A stretch of 16,226 nucleotides of DNA, from positions 167,045-183,270 of the forward strand of contig FN648534.1 in the NCBI GenBank assembly GCA_000310025.1, in the 5' to 3' direction. The notes under the pieces were generated by a model. The model saw nothing but the letters and a program-made list of their open reading frames with translations. It was not told the DNA's origin and ran no database searches. Numbering within the stretch: position 1 is the first letter of the stretch; each line of letters starts with the position of its first letter. The DNA is from Ectocarpus siliculosus. Lineage: Eukaryota > Sar > Phaeophyceae > Ectocarpales > Ectocarpaceae. The position numbers and the translations under genes were made by a program. Below are positions 1 through 8,944 of this stretch, piece after piece.

Positions 1-3000
1 GGCTGACATGAACAGGGTTCCCCCCCCCCCCCCCGCGCGCGCCCCCACCTGCGCCGCGGCCGCCGCCCTGGCCCTCGCGGCGTCCGCCACCGCCCGCGCC
101 ACCCTCCGCTCCCCGTCCCTCGCGGAACCGGCCAGGCTCTCCACCTCCGCGTTGAGAGCGGCCTCGCGCTCCAGTGTCTGCTGGAGCCTCTCCCCGAGGA
201 GGGCGGCGCGGGACTTGGCCTCTGTGCCCTCCGCCAGGGCGAGGTCTGCCCGTTGGCCGGCCTCCCTCACGGCGGCGATGAGCGTGTCCTTCTCCGCGGC
301 CCAGTCGCGGCGGGCGTCTGAAAGGCTTTTCCTCGCCGTCAACGCGGACGACTCCAGACGCCTAGCGGCGGGCGGGGGGGGTAGTAGCGGTGGCAGGGGG
401 AGGAGAGAAGTATTGTTTGTGTTAGCTTCAAGAACAGGTGGTGGATGGATCGGGGATGTATAGTTCTGGGTATGTCGTGCGCAAGGGAAGACGAAACTAG
501 ACCCAAGATAGCGCCCCAAACAACGGGCCCAGGCCCACCCAAGCCGCGTCTCAACAAGAAACAGAGAAGAACAAACGCCGAATAAAATTCTGGATCAGAG
601 TAAGAGTATACAGGGTACAATGCACACGCGCGTTGTCCCGCGCGCTTGTTGGTTGCCGTATGCAACTAAGCCGCCCTTGACTCGCCGTTGTTGGCGTGCG
701 CAATCACCTACCAACGCCAACCGCAACAGCATATGTAGGCAGCAAAACCTTCTTCCTTTGGGGGAGGACTACCATAGCAGCACTTTATTGTGCGTTCCCC
801 GGTCCGATAGGATAGATTAAGTAGGGACGACATTGTTGAGCCACCTTTGGCAAAGCAGGAAGGGACAATTGGCCATCCGTGATCGGTCCTCTGTGGGAAC
901 AATGCTCCGTCCTCCCGAGGACGCGTGGTCAATGGTCTAACCGGTAATCCACGCAAGAAATGGGAGTACGCCCCCCCCCCGGTCCCCTTCCGAGTGCTCG
1001 GGCCCTGGAAACGCACCTCCGCTCGGCGCTTGCCTCCTCCGCCGCCGCCTTCTGCTGCCTGTGCTCGACCTCCATCTGCTCCTTGTGCAGCCGCTCGGCG
1101 TGGCGGAGGCGTGCGCGTAGGGTCTCCGCCGCCGCCGTCTGCCTGTTATTGTTTTACATTTTTTCACGCATTTCATCAGATCAGAAAAAGAAGAGAAACA
1201 GGTTAAATGAAGAAGGAATACAGAGTAGAGAGTAGAAGTCAAAGAATCTTGTCAAAACCTCGACTTGGTACATAGTCGTGTCAAGCTTCAAATTCGGCCG
1301 AATGAAACAACGAGGTCATATGAAGCTGGATGGACTGAGAGAGACCCTCCCTGGCCGTCGCAGCACTCCTATCACCTACTTTTGCCCAGAGACCGCGATT
1401 AAAAGGGTCAGCATGGGTCCACTTCATGCACTTGCTTGTTTCCATGTCTGCGTGCCCACGGCAAGCGAGCGAAGAAGGACGGCGTGCTTAACTTTCAGCA
1501 TGTACGAATGGACTTATCCAAGACGGCAGCGTAGGAATCGGTTCATGTCACACACTACTTTTCTCCCATACATCTGCATGATGCACAACGGCAAGCGCAC
1601 GAAGAAGAAGAAGCACACCGACTCACCTGTCCAGCTCCTCTGCAGCGACCCCGACCCGCGCCTCCGCCACCGCCCGCGCCGCCGCCGCCGCCTCCGCCTC
1701 CTTCCGGAGCGACGCGGCCCGCTCCCGCGCGGCGCGCGCCTCGGCCCTCGCCCCCGAGAAGGCGGCCTGGCCCTCCGCGTCCCGCCGGGCGTGGTCGCGG
1801 TCCTTGGCGTCGAGCTGCCGGTGCAGCACCTGCAGGTCCCGGATGAACGACTCCCGCTCCTGCCTGAAGCACGTCTGCATCGTCAGCATCCTGGTCCCGT
1901 CAACGGTGGCGGCGCTACCGCCGGCGGGGGTTGTGCTGCTATGTCTTGCTGCCGCGTGAGTGTTGCTGCTTCGGCCGTTTGTTCGCGCCTGTCCGTGCGC
2001 ATCGCCAGCATGCACTTGCTTGTGCTGCTTCTGCAAGACCATACTGTCGGTTCGACGCCCCCCGTCCCCTTGCTGCGCCTCCGTCGCCACCGCTCCCGCC
2101 ACGCCACCGCCAGAAGATGCCCTCCCGCCGGCGGCCCGCCCCACGCTGCCACCGCTACCTCGAAAAACCTCGCGAGCAGCGTTAAGGCCCCTGCTGGCTC
2201 CTGCAGGCGAGGAACGACACCTCACGACGCCCCCACTCCCCCCGAGAGCTGTACTCGTAGCAGACGCCGTCGTCGCTCCAATCCCCCCCACCCCCGACGG
2301 CCGCAAGCGTGTCCGCCCTCGTACTCCGGCGCCAGGCGTTCCCTCTTGGTCTCCGCCGCCGCCGGCACGAGCTAGCGTCTCGCCATCGGACCCCGGCGCA
2401 CTCTGCCGGCCTTCGGCTTCGTCGTCGCCATCGTCTTCCTCCTCCTCCTCCTCGAAGGCGGCTCCTTGTCCGAGCTCGCCGCCGGGCCTGCGTGACCCCC
2501 CCCCCCCTCGCCGCCGCCGCCGCCGCCCGGCGGCGGCAGCGGCGGCGGTAGGAGGCTCCGCGCCGGAGGCTTCGTCGCCCCTCCCTTCGAGTCTCAAGCG
2601 CTGCCGCTCCAGTATCCTGGTGGCGACCTCACCCTTGGCGGGCGACGGGGCGTGGGACGGGGGGGAAGGAAGGCAGCCGCCCAGAAAAAAAAAACACACA
2701 TCCACGGGGGTTACCCGACGTTTCAAGCGGGAAAACAGCAAGCGTTGCGTGGAAGGAAGTTGTAAGAGATAAGCTTGCTGTTTTTGTTGGGGTCGAACGA
2801 GTGGGTGTGTGCCCTTCCATCTTGCACTGCCTGCTGTGCGGAACCGAACGAAGCCCCGTGTTCCCCGTGCAAAAAACCTTCTGAGTCTTGGCGTTTCTTT
2901 CTTTCGTGCTACGCGAGTCCCCGCCCGCCCGTCGGTCGGGTCCTAAACGCGGTATGTGCCTCACGAGAGCTGCTTAGATTGCGCATTCTCTCGCCACTTT

Positions 3001-3309
3001 CCAAGATATGGAGCATGCATGACAGATCACGTTCGATACACAACTTGCTAAGCCTGGAGAGGCAAGAAACCAAAACCAAGGCATGGGGAGACGGGCGGCG
3101 ACTGTTAGACACGGGCTGGCTGGATTCCTCACCTGGGTCAGCTTAGGCTGCCACTTAGCCCACGCCTGCAGCAGCACCAGCCTGCGCAGATGTCCCACGA
3201 TGGCGTCCACCGCGGCCCCGAGGCGCGCAGGGCCGGGAGCGGGTGCTTCCGGCCCAGGGCGCAATTGTCTCCTCCCGGATGGCGGCTGCATTTTTTGCCC
3301 CGGCTGCAT
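1..3309 (-). CDS. Coiled-coil protein, four exons, 3' end outside the window
   Basis: I do not recognise the family. On the minus strand the proposed coding exons are 3309-3133, 2633-1627, 1142-1017 and 361-49. Their donors are CAG|GTGAGG, ACAG|GTGAGT, GGAG|GTGCGT and GCAG|GTGGGG, and the phases 0, 2, 2, 0 match the acceptors (AAG|GGT, ACAG|GCA, CTAG|GCG), giving 541 codons so far. Residues 1-59 include a Trp-rich helix (QAWAKWQPKL) that vaguely recalls SFI1-type centrosomal repeats, a weak likeness. Residues 60 to about 307 are low complexity, with an Arg run and a Glu/Asp run. From about residue 316 (ERESFIRDLQVLHRQLDAKD) to 541 the chain is charged, Ala/Glu/Arg-rich and free of Pro, as expected of a long coiled coil. 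A structural or cytoskeletal role is only a guess. The start is the first ATG of the frame; a second ATG lies at 3291. The frame stays open without an ATG to about 3450, so an upstream exon is possible. The gene continues past the left edge after the donor at 48. Confidence 0.6.
20..48. repeat. Poly-C tract and GC alternation directly after an exon donor
   Basis: A run of about 14 C (21-34) is followed by an alternating GC stretch. Read on the minus strand this is the first 29 bases of the intron after exon 4 of the coiled-coil gene, so the donor GTGGGG runs into a GC/G-rich stretch. Homopolymer length here may carry sequencing error. Confidence 0.8.
49..1884 (-). other. Coiled-coil encoding part of the left-edge gene (three exon segments)
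   Basis: The end of exon 2 (about 1884-1627), exon 3 (1142-1017) and exon 4 (361-49) encode about 230 residues with almost no Pro and recurrent Leu/Ala at heptad-like spacing. Examples are TLRARLRHAERLHKEQ in exon 3 and LLGERLQQTLEREAALNAEV in exon 4. That three separately spliced segments all join in frame into one helical stretch is the best evidence that they belong to one gene. The introns between them (1626-1143 and 1016-362) hold stop codons in the coding frame and nothing else I recognise. Confidence 0.6.
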
Positions 3310-4778
3310 TATGCTGCCGATGGTTTCACATGTGGATGTCTGGCGATCGGAAAGGGGAAGAGAGCACGGATCGGCATGATGGTCAGGAGGCGCACAGGGG
3401 GAGAAGAGGGTGCATTCATGTGGATGTGCGGTGCGACGATCGAGAAGCAGGGATCACTCAGCACGACGAGGAAACGAGGACAAGGTGTAAGAGAAGGAGA
3501 GAGAGGGGGGCTGCTTCTCTGTTGTTGCTGCCGCAGAGACGGGAATTACCCGGCTTTGTCTAGGCAGGCAGCTCTTTGGTGGTGCCGTTCCCCTGTGTAG
3601 CTCTGGGTCCCGAGCCCAGTGCGCAACGTGAATCTACGCCACATACAGTACGTGGTTCAGCTCGAAAAAGTAAGGGGATATCGGGCTCCAAGTGCCGGAC
3701 TACATGCATCTCCTGTGTATAGCAAAACGCTTTTCTTGATTATCGTGAGCGGGCCGGTGCTCTCTTACATGGCAGTGTGTCGAGACCCTTGTCATTCACG
3801 GTGCAAATCACACAGAATTTGAACCATGTGGTGAACGAGATACATTGCGCTATAGTTGTCGGTACCTGGAGCTAGACGAAAGGTATGAGATCAGAACTTA
3901 GACTACTCATCGGCATATCATACATTCACTCTATTCCTTCGTGTTCTCCAGCGGCGAAGGTCTAGTGCTGTAAAGGAGGTCAAGGCCTCGCTGTGCAGCA
4001 GTTCTTCTTGCATCACCGTATTAGGATATCCACATCCTACTGTGTACTACAAGCTACTGTGTAGATAGTCATGATACTCTTGTACCATGTAGTGCGGGGT
4101 TGCTACTTGTGTATTCCTGCTCGACTGCGGGGACTACAGCAGTCATCTACAGCTACATGTAATTTGAGCATCCAATATACAGCAGTAGCGGAGTAGAACT
4201 ATCTTCGCTGATTGGATGCGGGCACCTACACGAAGCAAGCAGGAGAGAGTCAAAAGCAGGCGTGTCTCAGCAGTTTCTGCCTTTTTGCTCATGTGCTTAT
4301 GTGCTCTGCATGCTAATCGACGCGGATAGATTGGTGAACCACTACATAGAAAATAGAAAGACCACGCTGCAGAATGCGGAAGTCCTGGAGGTACGTTGTA
4401 ACGGCCGCCTGCGCAAAACACCTCTTGTTTGAAAGAGAGTCAAAATATCATGAAATCAACTCCTCGTAAAAAGTGCAATGAGTAACCCTCACCTATTGCC
4501 AGCCTCATGCTGCGTCCACAGCGACTCGTGTACTACGCACCTTGTCCCGAGAATATCTCTCCTTTTGCGCCGTGGTGTTGGCCCTCTCTTTACTCTCGCC
4601 GATCTCGGGGTCTCAGATCTCCTCTTTTCGGAAAGAGAACCTGAACGCCAACCAGGAACGAACTCCCCCATTTTGACGACGCCATCCCCATTCCGCCGCT
4701 TATTGCGGTGGTTTGGCCAGCGCGAGCGAGAGATACACACGTGTGTGTCTCCGACAGGCCAACTTTAACACGTAAACT
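3310..4778. other. Intergenic region between divergent genes
   Basis: This stretch lies between the start of the minus-strand coiled-coil gene and the start of the plus-strand DUF1838-like gene, so both promoters and 5' UTRs should lie here. The short open frames inside it (3619-3822, 4143-4421 minus, 4478-4768) have no recognisable domain or splice partners. The part from about 4010 to 4190 is rich in CTAC/GTAG words and holds two copies of TACAGCAGT (4135-4143, 4178-4186). I see no clear TATA box or other core promoter element. Confidence 0.6.
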
Positions 4779-7700
4779 ATGGCACCCATTGTTGCCGATG
4801 CCACGGCTGGGGTGGTCATGGCGGCTGCCGTGCTGGTCTCATCATCTTCGACAGCAGTGGCAGCAACAGCAAGACAACCAGCACCGGACCGTGGAGCAGC
4901 TCAACACCACCGTCGACGTCCTGCTTCATCGTACCCAACGGCCGCCGCAGCCGCCGCCACCGCGTCTCAGCCGCTGGTCTTGGCGTGGGCCGGTTGGGAT
5001 CGGAGACGCAGCAGCAGCCGGGACGAGGCAAACCTCAGCACGTCAGCATTACGGACTGCCGACGAGAGAACGGCGGTTGCCGATGCGGCTGACTCCCAGC
5101 GCGTGCTTGACAGCTCGTGGACGCACGCGGCGTTCAGAGCGTTCCACGAGATGAGAGCGGGCCCGCCTCCTCCATCGGAGATTAACGGTGGAGAGGAAGA
5201 GGGTAAGGACGAGGGAGGCGGTGGCGCGACGGGCCCGTTCGCAGGCGCTCGACGCCTCGTCTCGAGGCCGGCCAAAAGGTGCGGCAGGTTTTGTTGACGT
5301 TTCGACGTTTCGAAAGATGTTGATGGCGCCGACAGGGGTGTGGGCGTGCAGAGCATCAAGATGGGCTACAGCAGTCCACTGCTGTTGTACATACACATGT
5401 AAAACTAGAGATGCGAGTATATGGGCAAACTTGCTGCTCGTGCCGTGATTCCCTACCCCGCTGTTCGCATGTTTTGCGCGCGCAAGCCTTTACTTATGTT
5501 TCACGGTTCGTGCACTGGCGATGGCAGTGTACAGCAAATGCCGGATCGCATGCCCTGCAGTCCGTGCTGCTGTACATCCTGATTGTGGTACAGCAGTGGT
5601 ACTGCTGTACTGCTGTTGTATGCATGGAGAGTACTCTTGCCGCAGGTTCGTTGTGTGCGACCAGGTCTCAGCTATGTACCTCGTCCCCCCGCCCCAGCTG
5701 CTTGTACTAATCACCACCGAAACGCGGCATGTTTCGTCTCTTGATCGGGTTTTGCCACTGGTGATGCCTGACACGATATTACTGCTGTACCTCGTGTGAC
5801 CATCGGCATGGTGTATCAACAACACCGCTGACGGGGGCGGCGGCGGCGGCGGCGGTGGCACGGGAAGGCCGGCAACGACAACAGCAGCAGCAGCGACGAC
5901 AAGGCAAGAAAGAGCCGCCAAAACCTCGAGAAAATCGGCGGCGGGATCTTCGTCATCGTTGGCACGGCCGGAGACAGAGGACGGGGACGCAGGGCTATCA
6001 ACAGACCCCCGCAAGAGCCCCCAATCCGAGCCCGCGTGCTGGCACATGCGAGGGCGGCTCACCAACACGGCCACCGGCCAAACCATCGCCCTCGTGGAAG
6101 GTGTCGAGCTTGCCAGAAGCCTGGCCTTCGAAACCGCCTCCTCAAGAAAATCGAGTAGACGACCGAAGAGGCCGGCGGGCGGCGCGGGTGGCGCGGGCGG
6201 GGCGGTTGCCGGGGCGGAGGGAGAAGGAGAGCTGGAGGTCGACAAGGCGCTCAAGCCAGGAAGGTGGACGGCTTTCGGGGCCCTCGCCACCAGCAAGTTT
6301 TTCATGTACCAGGTGCGGCGTGGCGGAAATTTAAACGTGCAACAACCACCCCGTTGGATGTGTGTACTGGTTTGCTCGGTGTGCGGCATCCAAAACTACT
6401 GGACCCGCGATTGTGTGTTTTCCGCTGCCGCATCACCGGTGTTCAGGAGACTTACCGATGTCGACATGCTTTTTTTGGGTTGTTGGCGCCCCGTTTGGCA
6501 GGACATGAATTTGCGCGTGTTGGTACATACCCGCAGTGTTGCACGCTCGCGCCGGTTTCATGGGCTCGGGTGGGAAGATCAGCCGATTCCTTGAGCGCCG
6601 CTTGCCCGACCTAGGAAATGAAAAAACGCTGCAAGGACGTCGAGTTGTATACGGGTCTAGACGATCACGGCAAGGAAAGGGCAGAGGTATTTAACTACGT
6701 ACGCGCGGCACAACATTCTCCCATCTAGCGAAGTCAATTTTCCCACTCTTCCCCAACGGCCTGTCTGTACGCCCGCTGTCTTCCTCGTCTCTCATGTCCC
6801 CCTGCGCACATGTTTTGGCCTCCACGGCGGCAGCGCACACATTCTTCGCCCTTTCTTCCGATACGTTTAAAAACGTTGTCACCTCTCGCGGTTTTGTTCT
6901 TGCTCGCAAACGCGCAGGACCCGGCAACTGGGGAGCCCATGGACCACTTTCGCAACACCCCGGTGGAAAAGAAGCAGGCGGTTCGGACGTACGAGCGCTT
7001 CTCGCAGGTGGTGTCTCACCTCCTGCAGCCCAACGGGCGGGTGCTGGTGGTCAGCGAGTGGGACGGCCGCTCTGTGAAGGTGAACCGATGCTATGCTGGT
7101 CCTTGTGCTTCCTGATCTTGACGAAAGGTCGCCCAAGAACGGTCTTCGTTGTACCCCCTCTAGTGGCTGTACAGCAGTACCGTGTTTTTTTCTGCCACCG
7201 ACATCTCAGTGTCTCTCTCGACCATGCGCCATGTCTATAGCATGGGCGCGGCGCCCTACGCTCACGCCCCGGTACCATTTTTCGTTGGGCGAGATGTGTA
7301 ACGACGAAAGCCAGCGAAGAGAGAAACGATGGTACCGAACGCATGGGCAGGATTGAATTGTCGGCCGGTCTATTCCACCGCGCCTCTTGTATATGGATGT
7401 TCCCGGCCCTTCCTACGACAGTCGACTGTTCCCGTTGCGAGCACGCGGTTGGTTGGATCGCTCCGTAGCCGAAGATGCGTGACACTACACCGCTGCGCGT
7501 CCCACTTAAGCGCATGAAAATCCCCTCGTCCTCACGACGTGATATGTTCCCGTGCCCATGCCCTTGTTTCGGTCCGTTCATATAGGCGGAAACCGCCAAC
7601 AACAACGGCGTGGAAGAAATCGAGGGGGGCCGTGGCGGTTGGTTTCCCGGCGGGGCCAGAGACCTCGGTAGCGGCAAGGACGAGCGGTCCCTGTCTCGCT

Positions 7701-8392
7701 CTCCCTCGTCCCCCCCCCGCCGGGTCTTCAACCTCCACTTTTTCGTCGAGGCTCGAACTCCGAAGGAGGAACGAGAGCTCAAGAGGTGGCAGGAACGGCC
7801 GGGTGCCCGGTGGATCGCCTTCGGGTCGCCCCCCCCCCGGGCCCACGGCTGCAAGGAGGTGTACAGCTACGTCACCGGGAGCGAACGGGAAGGGGGAGGA
7901 GGAGGCAACGAAAGAAAAGAAGGGAAGAAGGCCAGGCTGCCTTGGGCTTGGAACAGGAGCAAGGCGGCGTCGGATGCGCGGGAAGGGGATGATAATGCTG
8001 AAGTTGTCGACGATGGCTCCGTGGCACTAGCTTCGTCGTCGTCGTCTTCTTCGTCTGGACGGGGTGGCCGCGGCGGCGCCGGAGGGCTGATGTCCTACAC
8101 GCGTTACGGCGAGTGCCCGACCTGGTACGGGACCGGGCGCATGTGCGGGCTGGACGTGCAGGCCAGGCGGGTGGACTCGTTCTCCTCCCTGCCGGCCAAG
8201 CTGAGGGAGAAGGTGCTGGAGGTGGACCCCGAGTTCGAGGTGGGCCCCCCCGGGACGATGGGCGAAGTTAGACGGGCCGCGAGAGAGCAGCGGTTGGAGA
8301 GGGAGGAGGAGAGGAGACGGAAGGGGAGGAGGTCGTTGCGGCGGCCCTTTGGGGCGTGGGGTTCGTCTTCCGCTCGCGATGGAGAGCCGTAA
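4779..8392 (+). CDS. DUF1838-like protein, four exons
   Basis: The proposed exons are 4779-5278, 5868-6312, 6918-7079 and 7586-8392, totalling 637 codons plus TAA. The introns have phases 2, 0, 0. The start is the ATG at 4779, with A at -3 and G at +4. Residues 1-30 form a hydrophobic leader (MAPIVADATAGVVMAAAVLV, then a Ser/Ala stretch), possibly a signal or organelle presequence. Blocks resembling DUF1838 appear in the family's order as I remember it: WTHAAFRAFHEMRAG (114-128); WHMRGRLTNTATGQTIALVE followed by G and LAR (225-250); WTAFGALATSKFFMYQDPATGE (299-321, spanning the exon 2/3 junction); and MSYTRYGECPTWYGTGRMCG leading into FSSLPAKLREKVLEVDPEFE (538-587). DUF1838 has no established function. 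Low-complexity insertions separate these blocks (about 129-220, 258-298 and 463-537). The first intron is the least certain: a stronger-looking donor, GAGG|GTAAGG at 5202, could pair with CAG acceptors at 5884-5893 (phase 1). Assignment rests on remembered family features, not on a search. Confidence 0.63.
5358..5800. repeat. Cluster of palindromic TACAGCAGT/ACTGCTGTA motifs in an intron
   Basis: Intron 1 of the DUF1838-like gene holds two near or perfect inverted repeats of this motif. ACAGCAGT-cc-ACTGCTGT lies at 5368-5385. GTACAGCAGT-ggt-ACTGCTGTAC lies at 5588-5610, with 10-base arms and a 3-base loop. Further copies of ACTGCTGT lie at 5609-5616 and 5781-5788. The same 12-mer (GTACTGCTGTAC, 5599-5610) recurs in opposite orientation in intron 3 at 7169-7180. 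Confidence 0.8.
5834..5857. repeat. GGC triplet microsatellite just before exon 2 of the DUF1838-like gene
   Basis: A near-perfect run of GGC triplets ends about 10 bases before the proposed splice acceptor at 5867. It stays open in the coding frame and would read as poly-Gly, so a more upstream acceptor would add a Gly run to the protein. It makes the acceptor choice uncertain, since no clear pyrimidine tract is present. Confidence 0.75.
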
Positions 8393-8944
8393 AATTCTGC
8401 CTCGTCGTGCTTTTTGCAAATTTGTTTACGCATGCGTGCGTGGGCCAAGCGAAAGGGGGCTTGGAACAGGAATTAAAACGCGTGAAGCAAGTGGTTTTTT
8501 GCTGGAATTTGTTTGTTCCACTGTTGTTTTGTGTGCCGAAAGGAAGGGAGAGAGAACTGGAGTGATAGATTGAGACCTTTGCTCGGTTTTAAAAAGTGTG
8601 TCTCTTTGGCTCCCGTGGTCTGCGATACGGGCTTTTCGCCCGAAACATGAGTGCGCTGTCTTAGAGTAGTCGCAAGATTTTTCAAAACCGCCCTGCGTTT
8701 CTGTTCCGGAGGCATGATTTACCCTCTACTTTTCAATTCGAAGCCTCTTGATCCTGCTGAATGTAGTTGCCAGGCTGACATAGGTAGCTCTCAGCTAACC
8801 GTGTACTCAAGCGGATGGCACGCACGCCGCGTCTCACGCCCGTCCCTCGTCTTCCACCGTAGGCACGAAACGCGGAAAAACGACAGCTTTTGTGTACGCT
8901 CACGTGGTCGGTGCAAGCCTACCCTCAAACGATTGTATCAAGAA
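8393..8944. other. Intergenic region between convergent genes
   Basis: This 552-base stretch separates the stop of the plus-strand DUF1838-like gene from the stop of the minus-strand ankyrin gene, so it must hold both 3' UTRs and polyadenylation sites. No AATAAA is evident to me near either stop. A small perfect hairpin, CGGGC-ttttc-GCCCG, lies at 8628-8642. No gene is supported here. Confidence 0.6.

Noticed and set aside
1400-1612. Apparent direct duplication in intron 2 of the coiled-coil gene (ACGGCAAGCG..CGAAGAAG near 1457 and 1590)
   Set aside because: Similarity is limited to about 20 bases with mismatches and does not extend into the flanks. It is too weak to call a duplication.
1278-2375. 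365-residue open frame on the plus strand
   Set aside because: It overlaps the minus-strand coiled-coil exon 2. Its product is Arg/Pro-rich without domain signal, as expected of an antisense frame in very GC-rich DNA. The same holds for the plus-strand frame at 1960-2772.
4478-4768. Short plus- and minus-strand open frames just upstream of the DUF1838-like start
   Set aside because: They lie in the probable promoter/5' UTR, show no conservation signature, and both strands are open over the same bases.
5490-6389. 299-residue minus-strand open frame
   Set aside because: It runs across an intron and exon 2 of the DUF1838-like gene with Pro/Ser-rich composition and no domain. It is a shadow of the plus-strand coding frame.
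7051-7854. 267-residue minus-strand open frame
   Set aside because: It is antisense to an intron and exon 4 of the DUF1838-like gene and has no recognisable domain. The plus-strand frame carries the conserved blocks.
8628-8642. CGGGC-ttttc-GCCCG hairpin resembling a bacterial terminator
   Set aside because: The stem is only five bases, no T-run follows, and the gene structure is eukaryotic, so a Rho-independent terminator makes no sense here.
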